DNA of 41,216 nucleotides from Candidatus Latescibacterota bacterium (GTDB taxonomy: Bacteria; Latescibacterota; UBA2968; UBA8231): positions 1 to 41,216 of the forward strand of contig JAJEFJ010000065.1 of assembly GCA_022820485.1 (NCBI GenBank), read 5' to 3'. The notes under the pieces were generated by a model. It was not told the origin of the DNA and searched no databases. It was given only the letters and a program-made list of their open reading frames with translations. Positions 15,961 through 22,486 of the stretch are shown here, piece after piece; within the stretch, counting starts at the first letter, position 1; each line of letters opens with the position of its first letter. The position numbers and the translations under genes were made by a program.

Positions 15961-16858
15961 TGTATCCCCCTTTGGGCCAAACCAGCGGGACGCTCTTTAT
16001 CGCACCCCATGTATCGCGGCGCAACCCCGTGCCTAGGTTGGCGCTAGCGGCGCAGCGGAACCCTACGTCCGGGCCTTTGAAATCAGGGGCATCCCGCGCT
16101 CGGTACGAGGGCCGCACGTGGCTGGCGTCAATCGCGTACGAGCCGCCGCGCACGGCCTTGACCACGCCTTCATCTGGCCCTTGGGGATTGATGTCTGGGC
16201 CAACGGTGTAGTAACTCGGATGGTACCAGTCGTTGGTCCACTCAAAGACATTGCCCACCATGTCGTGGGCCCCAAAGGGACTGGAGCCGTCTCGCGTTTG
16301 GTAGCCATCTCGATTGGAACCGTCGAAAAAGCCGACGGGGTTAGTGCTGAGGATGGCCCCAAAGCCGCGCTCAAACGGATCGTTGCTCTGGAAGTAATTG
16401 GCGCGAAAGGCATCGAGACCGTCGCCCCAAGGATATTTGCGACCGTCGTCGCAGCGCGCGGCGCGCTCCCATTCGGCTTCTGTGGGCAATCGCTTGCCAG
16501 CCCACTGACAGAAGCCCTCGGCGTCGTACCAGGTCACCAGCGTAATGGGGTGGTTTTGCCGCGCCGACGTATTCTGCAAGGTCCACTCCGGGATCATCGC
16601 ACCCGTATCGCGTTGGTACTCTCCCCATTGCGCCACCGTGACCTCGTATTTGTCAATCAGGTACGCGTCGAGGTAAATGTCGCGCACGGGCTGCTCGTCA
16701 AAGGCTTCGCCTTCCATGCCCCGGGGGAAAAACCCGGCTGGTACTAGGACCATAGCCGTGGGCCAACCCGTAGGCAGCGGGACACTCCGCTCGATCTTCT
16801 CGTGCTGGGCGCAGACCGGCAGGGCGATCAGCGCACAGAGGGCAATTCGACCAATCAT
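15953..16858 (-). CDS. Exported SUMF1/FGE-fold protein lacking the catalytic cysteine pair
   Basis: This 301-residue protein has a signal peptide (cleavage near VCA-Q, residue 17) and a full FGE-sulfatase/SUMF1 fold: MVLVPAGFF, DAYLIDKYEVTVAQW, RLPTEAEWERAAR (about 123-135), YPWGD, DMVGNVFEWTNDWY (about 199-212) and AVRGGS (about 235-240). True formylglycine-generating enzymes carry two copper-binding cysteines shortly after RGGS. Here that segment reads RGGSYAIDASHVRPSYR with no cysteine, so sulfatase activation is unlikely. The family also includes binding and electron-transfer-associated domains of unknown role. It is first in the operon with the di-heme peroxidase (8-base overlap) and the FG-GAP lipoprotein, and diverges from the A-type gene at 17068. 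Confidence 0.85.
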   Translation of the reverse strand: MIGRIALCALIALPVCAQHEKIERSVPLPTGWPTAMVLVPAGFFPRGMEGEAFDEQPVRDIYLDAYLIDKYEVTVAQWGEYQRDTGAMIPEWTLQNTSARQNHPITLVTWYDAEGFCQWAGKRLPTEAEWERAARCDDGRKYPWGDGLDAFRANYFQSNDPFERGFGAILSTNPVGFFDGSNRDGYQTRDGSSPFGAHDMVGNVFEWTNDWYHPSYYTVGPDINPQGPDEGVVKAVRGGSYAIDASHVRPSYRARDAPDFKGPDVGFRCAASANLGTGLRRDTWGAIKSVPLVWPKGGYNE

Positions 16859-16899
16859 ATTAGCACATTCTCCAGCGAGGACTTGGTTTGAACTATTAC

Positions 16900-16927
16900 T
16901 GTAAGATATATAATTGTAAGATATATA
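16900..16927. promoter_or_regulatory. 13-bp direct repeat with perfect -10 box in the divergent control region
   Basis: TGTAAGATATATA occurs at 16900-16912 and again at 16915-16927, a 15-bp period. TATAAT at 16909-16914 bridges the two copies and can serve as a rightward -10, with a weak TTGAAC at 16888-16893. The repeat lies in the 209-base gap between the divergent genes at 16858 and 17068 and may be an operator controlling both. The rest of the gap holds no ORF or hairpin that I can support. Confidence 0.5.
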
Positions 16928-17067
16928 GAGTAAAAATTCCGCTCCAACCTACGGACAGCCTATTGGCCTTGTTTCGCCCCGCAGGTATTATTAACATAAA
17001 TGGTTTAATAGTTTAAGCGCTTGGGATGTTCCCTCCCTCTGCGGTCCGTGCGCGAAAGTAGGTATTT

Positions 17068-19410
17068 ATGAATTTTCGCATAGCCCTCGCTGCCTTGATC
17101 TTGGGCAGCTACCCGCTAGCAGCCGATCAGTTTCAGTTGCGCTATGACTCAGCGCGCGATTGGCGTCAATGGCACCTGCCCCTAGGCGCGGTCGAATTGA
17201 CCCCGTCCGGCATGATCCAACTCACAAAAATCGAGAAAGGGATCGACGCTGTACGCGATCTAGACGCCTTCGGCGGCGGCATCCGCAATGCGGGCTCCAA
17301 CCTCAACACCGCCCGTTTGGTCATCGACGGCAACCCAGCGACCGGCTGGGCACCCAACCCAGAGGCCGATCCAGACGAGTGGTTTATCGAAATCGACTTG
17401 GGCCGCGCGGTCTCGGCCAAAAGCGTCACTTTGGTATTCGACGCAGAAGCTCCACCCTTTGAACTTTTCGACCTCCTGCTTTCGACCGGCGAGCCAGAAA
17501 CCGACTTTATCGCCGCACCTATCGAAGGCTCTCTCGTCTATCGCACCAAGGAGCGCTTCAAGGAGAACGCCCGCCACCGGGTGACGTACCAAATAGAACA
17601 AATCGACGAAGAGCCAATCCAATTCATCCGCTTTGAGCCGCTGCTCATAGTGCCCGATGCTCGCCTCGCCGAAGTCGAGGTAGAGACCATCGGCGACAAC
17701 ATCGCCCTCGGGCTATTGGAACGCGGCGGGGGCGTTGATATCAACATTAATCTTGCCAGCAACGACTCGCAGCCCCTCGGCAAAGCAAGAGCGCTCTTCG
17801 ACGGCGATTTGTACGAGCGCTGGCGTGCTGGGACGGCTTCGCGTGGCCTCACCGACATCCTCGCCCACATGATCCTCGACTTGGGCGCGGTCTATTGGGT
17901 CGATCAAACGCGGATTATCGGCGGCGTGGTCGTGCGCTCCGGCTTTGGTGGCGGCATTACCACCAACCACTACGTTCATCGCCGACGCTGGGGCTTCCGC
18001 TTCTACGAGTTTATGACCTCAGACGGCTCGCTTTCGCCCGACGGCACGCGCCTGTGGACCAAGCACTTTTCCGGTGCCTCGCCTGGCAGTCAGACCTCCA
18101 AGGGCCTAGTCGATCACCATTTCAACCTACTGCCGACTCGCTTTGTCCGCATCTTCTGGAAGTACTGGGACACTAGTTGCTATTCCTTTCAACGGCTCGG
18201 CGAGGAGGGCGGCATCAACAGAGTCCCCGGCTGTGGAGCGGGTGGGACCACCGACGAGATTCAAATTTTCGGCGAGGGGTTCCCGTCGGAGGTAGATTTC
18301 CGCTCCCCCCTGATCGACTTGGGGGCCGGCAAGAACCTCAACTCCGTGGAGTGGAGCGGCGACGAGCCGTTCGGTACGCGCATTGAGATTCGCACCCGTA
18401 CCGGCAACGAAATTTTGGAGACCTACACATATCGCGACAAAAACGGCAAGGAAGTTACCGAGCGGAGATACAACAAACTCATTCCCAGCTTCAAAGGCCC
18501 TATTGACACCACCCTTGCTGCCGGCGGCGATTGGAGTCCGTGGAGTCGCATTTACAGCTTTTCGGGCGAGGCTTTTCTCTCGCCCTCACCGCGCCGCTAC
18601 CTCGAAATCGACGTCCGCATGACCTCGGATTCACCGACTGTGGGCGCTTCTCTCGACCACTTGGCCGTCAATTTTACTCAACCGCTCGCCGGCCGCGTAC
18701 TCGGCGAAATTTCTCCTCAGCAGACCCTACCGGGAGTACTGACGGAGTTTACTTACTACTTGCGGCCCGAAAACGCCAGCGGATTCGATCGCCTCGCTGT
18801 CGAGTCGGACACACCGGTGCAATTCACCAGCGTCGCACACAATGGCACCGCGCTCGACGCGCAGATAGACACCACCGCAAGCGGTTTCCTAGTCCATCTG
18901 CCCAACCGCATCCGCACTGACCAGCTCATCGAGCTGAAATTTGCATCCTCGGTATTCCGGCAATCGACGCGCTTTGACGTCTTTTTACAGGACAGCGACC
19001 AAGACGAGAGCGTGCGGCAGCGCGTGGATCCAGGTGACGCCACCGACTTGGTCGAGAGCAGCACCAACATCGTCAGCTTGCCGATTTCTCGGGAGTTGCT
19101 CGCTAATATGTCCTTCTCGTCCAAGGCTATTACCCCTAACGGCGACGGAGTCAACGACGAACTGACGTTGGAAATCGCGCTGGTCAATGTGCTAGCGCCA
19201 CGTCCCCTGCGACTGCGCCTGTACGACCTTGCCGGCCACCCGGTGTACGACCGCGGCGAAGACAGCCTCGCCGGCCATCGCAAGCTCATTTGGGATGGCC
19301 GCGATAGCCACGGAGATCGCGTGGCCCCAGGCCTGTACGTACTCGAAATCCTCGTCGAGGGCGACGCTGGCGACGAGAAAGCTCAAGTGCTTATTTCCGT
19401 AGCCTACTAG
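17068..19410 (+). CDS. Exported discoidin-like protein with TPNGDGVND/FlgD-like C-terminal module (type A)
   Basis: This 780-residue protein has a signal peptide at about 1-19. A first discoidin (F5/8 type C)-like region lies at about 70-205 (LVIDGNPATGWAP, WFIEIDLGRAV) and a second at about 235-425 (ALFDGDLYERW, MILDLGAVYWVDQ, EIQIFGEGF). A beta-rich core follows (IEIRTRTGNEI, DWSPWSRIY, SPSPRRYLEI). The C-terminus carries TPNGDGVND at 689-697, FlgD-like RLRLYDLAGHPVYD and a WDGRD...VAPGLYVLEI segment, ending in VAY. Such C-terminal modules resemble CHU_C/gliding-type sorting domains of surface proteins. It is the first gene of the rightward cluster and a paralogue of 22487-24856. A weak GTAGGT precedes the ATG. 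The ligand is unknown. Confidence 0.8.
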   Translation: MNFRIALAALILGSYPLAADQFQLRYDSARDWRQWHLPLGAVELTPSGMIQLTKIEKGIDAVRDLDAFGGGIRNAGSNLNTARLVIDGNPATGWAPNPEADPDEWFIEIDLGRAVSAKSVTLVFDAEAPPFELFDLLLSTGEPETDFIAAPIEGSLVYRTKERFKENARHRVTYQIEQIDEEPIQFIRFEPLLIVPDARLAEVEVETIGDNIALGLLERGGGVDININLASNDSQPLGKARALFDGDLYERWRAGTASRGLTDILAHMILDLGAVYWVDQTRIIGGVVVRSGFGGGITTNHYVHRRRWGFRFYEFMTSDGSLSPDGTRLWTKHFSGASPGSQTSKGLVDHHFNLLPTRFVRIFWKYWDTSCYSFQRLGEEGGINRVPGCGAGGTTDEIQIFGEGFPSEVDFRSPLIDLGAGKNLNSVEWSGDEPFGTRIEIRTRTGNEILETYTYRDKNGKEVTERRYNKLIPSFKGPIDTTLAAGGDWSPWSRIYSFSGEAFLSPSPRRYLEIDVRMTSDSPTVGASLDHLAVNFTQPLAGRVLGEISPQQTLPGVLTEFTYYLRPENASGFDRLAVESDTPVQFTSVAHNGTALDAQIDTTASGFLVHLPNRIRTDQLIELKFASSVFRQSTRFDVFLQDSDQDESVRQRVDPGDATDLVESSTNIVSLPISRELLANMSFSSKAITPNGDGVNDELTLEIALVNVLAPRPLRLRLYDLAGHPVYDRGEDSLAGHRKLIWDGRDSHGDRVAPGLYVLEILVEGDAGDEKAQVLISVAY

Positions 19411-19432
19411 GAAATTCACGGGCAAAAAAATC

Positions 19433-19462
19433 TTGACAGTCAAACACATATTTATTTATATA
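19433..19462 (+). promoter_or_regulatory. Strong sigma70-like promoter for the second CBM9-like gene
   Basis: A perfect TTGACA at 19433-19438 is followed by TATATA at 19457-19462 (18-bp spacer), or by TTATAT one base earlier (17 bp). It lies in the 219-base gap after the type A gene. The inferred leader of about 160 bases is AT-rich and includes the unused ribosome-binding-like element at 19497-19506. Confidence 0.6.
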
Positions 19463-19496
19463 CCCGACTATTATTCATATTTTAGAAATCGCCGGG

Positions 19497-19506
19497 GAAA
19501 GGAGGT
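19497..19506 (+). promoter_or_regulatory. Leader element GAAAGGAGGT without a start codon
   Basis: This perfect complement of the 16S rRNA 3' end lies about 125 bases before the CBM9-like ATG at 19630, and no start codon follows at useful spacing. The same ten bases occur in the leader of the paralogue at 11056-11065. The real ribosome site, AAGGAGG, is immediately upstream of 19630. Confidence 0.35.
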
Positions 19507-19629
19507 TCGCAGTACCAACCGCTTCACTTTTATTTTGAGCAAGCTCGTAATTCTGCCCGTTGAAGCCTTGTGGCGGGCCTTTTCTTTTCACTTTTTACGT
19601 TCAGCAGCTATCCTAAGGAGGATTTAACA

Positions 19630-20541
19630 ATGCGCAAAGTCCTAGCTTTAACTCTAGGCGTATTGCTCGTCGCTGGTGCTGCCTTCGCGCAGGAGCCGGC
19701 TGAAGTACCGCTCTTTTTTGCCGTGGGTATCCCCAGTAACGCCCTGCCCACCATCGATGGCGACAATTCCGACTGGGCCTGGGTTGATCGCAGCTTTGAG
19801 GTCACCATTGAAGACATGAATCCGCTGACCGGCGGTGCCGACGATGCCGATGACCTATTCATTGACCTGATCATTGGCTGGAGCGACGCCAACAACCGCG
19901 TTCACGCCATGGTTCATGTCCACGACGACTTCCTGATCGTCGATAAGAACCCCACTTGCACTTTCCGCGATGATAACTGCGAAGTGCATTTCGACCCCGA
20001 CAACCAAGGCGGCGGCCCGTACTCGGCACCCAACGACCAAGACTTGCAGCCGGCCTACCAGATGTGCCTGAGCTTCTCCGAGCAGTTCTCGCGCGTCCAG
20101 ATGTACAACGGTGCCTTGGGCAACTTCGAGCAAGACGCCCTGAACTTCTGGTGGACCCACACCGACTTCGTCGATGCCGGTCACGTCAATCAAGGCCAAG
20201 AGTACTACTACGAGTTCAGCGCCGAGTTGATGGATCCTATCTCGATCAGCGGCGGCCCGGATGCCAGCACGGTGTGGACGCTCGCGGCTGAGCAGACCAT
20301 CGGCATGTCGATCTCGGTTGACGACGCCGACGAAGGTCTCAACGCCAACGGCAACGATCCGCTCTCGGAGGAATGCTGCGAGAACGGTTTCTTCTGGCAA
20401 GCTCAGTACAGCATGGCCGAGCAGTTTATGAACAGCGGCGGCATGCCCGATATCTTTCTGACGCCGATTGAAGCTGTAGATACGGCAGTCGAGGAAAGCT
20501 CTTGGGGCCAGATCAAGTCGCTGGTAGGCGAAGAGCTATAA
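19630..20541 (+). CDS. Secreted CBM9-like/DOMON-type beta-sandwich protein (copy 2)
   Basis: This 303-residue protein has a signal peptide cleaved near AFA-Q (residue 20). It shares nearly the whole mature sequence with the protein at 10063-10980: LPTIDGDNSDWAWVD, TFRDDNCEVHFDPDNQGG, NGALGNFEQDALNFWWTH and DDADEGLNANGNDPL. Cysteines 110, 117, 146, 249 and 250 are conserved. The DNA of the two copies differs mostly at third codon positions, so the duplication is old and the protein is under constraint. The C-terminus reads SWGQIKSLVGEEL, matching the paralogue's tail. The start at 19630 is chosen because AAGGAGG lies 8 bases upstream and the signal peptide begins there; the frame is open from 19570. 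It has its own promoter and a strong terminator, so it may be expressed more highly than its neighbours. Confidence 0.82.
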   Translation: MRKVLALTLGVLLVAGAAFAQEPAEVPLFFAVGIPSNALPTIDGDNSDWAWVDRSFEVTIEDMNPLTGGADDADDLFIDLIIGWSDANNRVHAMVHVHDDFLIVDKNPTCTFRDDNCEVHFDPDNQGGGPYSAPNDQDLQPAYQMCLSFSEQFSRVQMYNGALGNFEQDALNFWWTHTDFVDAGHVNQGQEYYYEFSAELMDPISISGGPDASTVWTLAAEQTIGMSISVDDADEGLNANGNDPLSEECCENGFFWQAQYSMAEQFMNSGGMPDIFLTPIEAVDTAVEESSWGQIKSLVGEEL

Positions 20542-20575
20542 ACCAACTTTAGCAGTCTTCGTCTTAAGTACGTTC

Positions 20576-20613
20576 ACAAGGGGAGGGGAATGGATTCCCC
20601 TCCCCTTGTTTTT
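20576..20613 (+). terminator. Strong intrinsic terminator after the CBM9-like gene
   Basis: A perfect 15-bp stem (20576-20590 with 20595-20609) around the loop TGGA is followed by a run of T to 20613. The stem is GC-rich (GGGGAGGGGAA/TTCCCCTCCCC). It lies 35 bases after the stop codon at 20541 and separates this gene from the type B gene at 20642. Confidence 0.9.
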
Positions 20614-20641
20614 GTCTAGGGAGTAAGAGGCGATACGCACT

Positions 20642-22441
20642 ATGTTCAAGTGGCAATTTAGGCTGTTGATCTGCATTCTGTTGGGTGCTAGGATGGCTGG
20701 TGCCGTGGAAGTGTGGACCGCGGGAGGCTCTGGCTTTGCATGGGACGATGTCGGCGAACTGACCGGCCTCACCACCGATGTATCTGTCTTGCTCCCGGCC
20801 GTGGTGGACTCGACCACAAATGCCGTCGAAAACCTCACCCTGACGCGGCGGGGTGGCAACATCTCCTCGCCGCAGTCGCGCGAGAACCTGACCGGCTTGC
20901 TCACCGACGGCAATGCCGAAACCTTCTGGCGCGTCACCCGCGAACGACGCCCTGACGGCACCTCCATGGTCATCGACTTAGGCGCGATCCTGCCAATCAA
21001 CCGCATTCGCTTTCAGGGCAACCCCGACATCTTTCTCCGCGCCTATGAACTTTTTGTTCACGACGGCAATCCCGCGCAACTGCGCGATGACCGTCCGATC
21101 GCCTTCATCAACCAAGTCAGCGCAAACCTCGAACAGAGCGAATCGGATATCGACGCTCATATCCCCCTCCAATTTGTGCGCTTTATCCGCCTAATTAGCC
21201 GCTCGGGTCAAGAGTTCATCATCGAGGAAGTCGAGGTCTTTGGCGATGGCTTCGCGCCCACTGGCAGTTATCTCTCTGAGGTCATCGATCTCGGAGAGGC
21301 GGCCAACTTTGGCCAAATTCGCCTGCAGACCCGCTTCGACCCCTTGACTAGCGTGATATTACAGACGCGCACAGGCTCGGTGCCCGACCCCAAAATTTAC
21401 TATCGCAAAACCGATATCTTTGAAGGCGAGGATCGGCAGGAAGACCCCATCTTGCCGATAGGCTCGCCCGAAGCGGTTGACGAGTACGACGATCTGACCT
21501 CGTCCGACAAGGGCGCGATCATCGACAACATCGACGAGTGGAGTCCTTGGTCGGCACCATACGAGGACTTCTTTGGCGATCTACTCTCCCCGGGCAACCG
21601 CCGCTACGTCCAGTTCCGCCTGTTGTTTTCGTCCGAGGACGCGCGCCAGTCGGCCTTTGTCGATTCGCTTTCCTTTGACTATTCGATCCCGACGTTGGCC
21701 GAAGAACTGACGGCCGAAATCACTCCAGCGACGGTCACTCTCGGCGAGAGCAATACCTTCTCCTACTACATTCGCTCGACTTTTGCCGCAGCCAACGATG
21801 GGTTCGACCGCGTGGAAATCCGCACGCCTTTCAAGGCCACGGTCAACAGCGTTGAGCTAGACGGGATTCCCGTATCCTTTACAGAGGAGGACGCGCAGGA
21901 CGAGAGCAGGCTGGCCATCCAACTAGCCGACGACCGAGTAACCGAATCGGGCCAACTTTTGCACATCCGCTTCGAGGCTATGGTGACCGTCTATGGCACC
22001 ACTTTTTTCGCCAAGGTTTTCGACAGCCAGACTGGCGAACTCGGCCAAGACGTGGTGGCCGGAGACGCCACCCCCGAAGCCCAAGCCGATCGCCTCTCCA
22101 TCCAAGGCGCGTTGCGCCAAGAGCTCGTCCTCGAACTGAAGGCTGATCCGCCGATATTTAGCCCCAACGGCGATGGGGTCAACGACCAGTTACAGGTATC
22201 CTACATCTTGCTGCGCGCCCTCTCTCAGGTGCCCGCCGACCTAATCGTGTACGATCTCGCGGGCCGCCCAGTGCGGCACTTGCAAAAAAGCGGTGCGCTC
22301 AACGGGCCACAGCACGTAACTTGGGACGGCTTGGATGAAAGCGGTACCATTGTGCCACCTGGACTCTACATCTTGCGGCTTTCCATTGATACGGATACTG
22401 GCTCTGAAGATCGGTCCCTGCTAGTGGGGCTAGCGTACTGA
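20642..22441 (+). CDS. Exported discoidin-like protein with SPNGDGVND/FlgD-like C-terminal module (type B)
   Basis: This 599-residue protein has a signal peptide at about 1-21. A single discoidin-like region covers about 80-205 (LTDGNAETFWRVTR, MVIDLGAILPINRIRF, FVRFIRLI, EEVEVFGDGF). The core it shares with the A type follows: VIDLGEAANFGQI, ILQTRTG, DEWSPWSAPY, LSPGNRRYVQFRL, and the beta-sandwich-like AEITPATVTLGESNTFSYY. The C-terminus has SPNGDGVND at 507-515, IVYDLAGRPVRHL, TWDGLDESG and VPPGLYILRL, and ends in LAY. It is smaller than A because it has one discoidin-like unit instead of two. AGAGG lies 13 bases before the ATG. Its promoter must lie after the terminator at 20576-20613 or rely on read-through. 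Paralogue: 24897-26678. Confidence 0.78.
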   Translation: MFKWQFRLLICILLGARMAGAVEVWTAGGSGFAWDDVGELTGLTTDVSVLLPAVVDSTTNAVENLTLTRRGGNISSPQSRENLTGLLTDGNAETFWRVTRERRPDGTSMVIDLGAILPINRIRFQGNPDIFLRAYELFVHDGNPAQLRDDRPIAFINQVSANLEQSESDIDAHIPLQFVRFIRLISRSGQEFIIEEVEVFGDGFAPTGSYLSEVIDLGEAANFGQIRLQTRFDPLTSVILQTRTGSVPDPKIYYRKTDIFEGEDRQEDPILPIGSPEAVDEYDDLTSSDKGAIIDNIDEWSPWSAPYEDFFGDLLSPGNRRYVQFRLLFSSEDARQSAFVDSLSFDYSIPTLAEELTAEITPATVTLGESNTFSYYIRSTFAAANDGFDRVEIRTPFKATVNSVELDGIPVSFTEEDAQDESRLAIQLADDRVTESGQLLHIRFEAMVTVYGTTFFAKVFDSQTGELGQDVVAGDATPEAQADRLSIQGALRQELVLELKADPPIFSPNGDGVNDQLQVSYILLRALSQVPADLIVYDLAGRPVRHLQKSGALNGPQHVTWDGLDESGTIVPPGLYILRLSIDTDTGSEDRSLLVGLAY

Positions 22442-22486
22442 GCGCGCGGCGTCCATCCCACTATAGCACACTAAGGGAGCATGGCT

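Noticed and set aside
15953..16858. True formylglycine-generating enzyme activating sulfatases
   Set aside because: Both catalytic cysteines after RGGS are absent, and no sulfatase gene lies in the window.
19433..19627. 64-residue small gene before the second CBM9-like gene
   Set aside because: It begins inside the -35 box of a strong promoter, lacks an RBS and overlaps the leader. It is better explained as untranslated leader.
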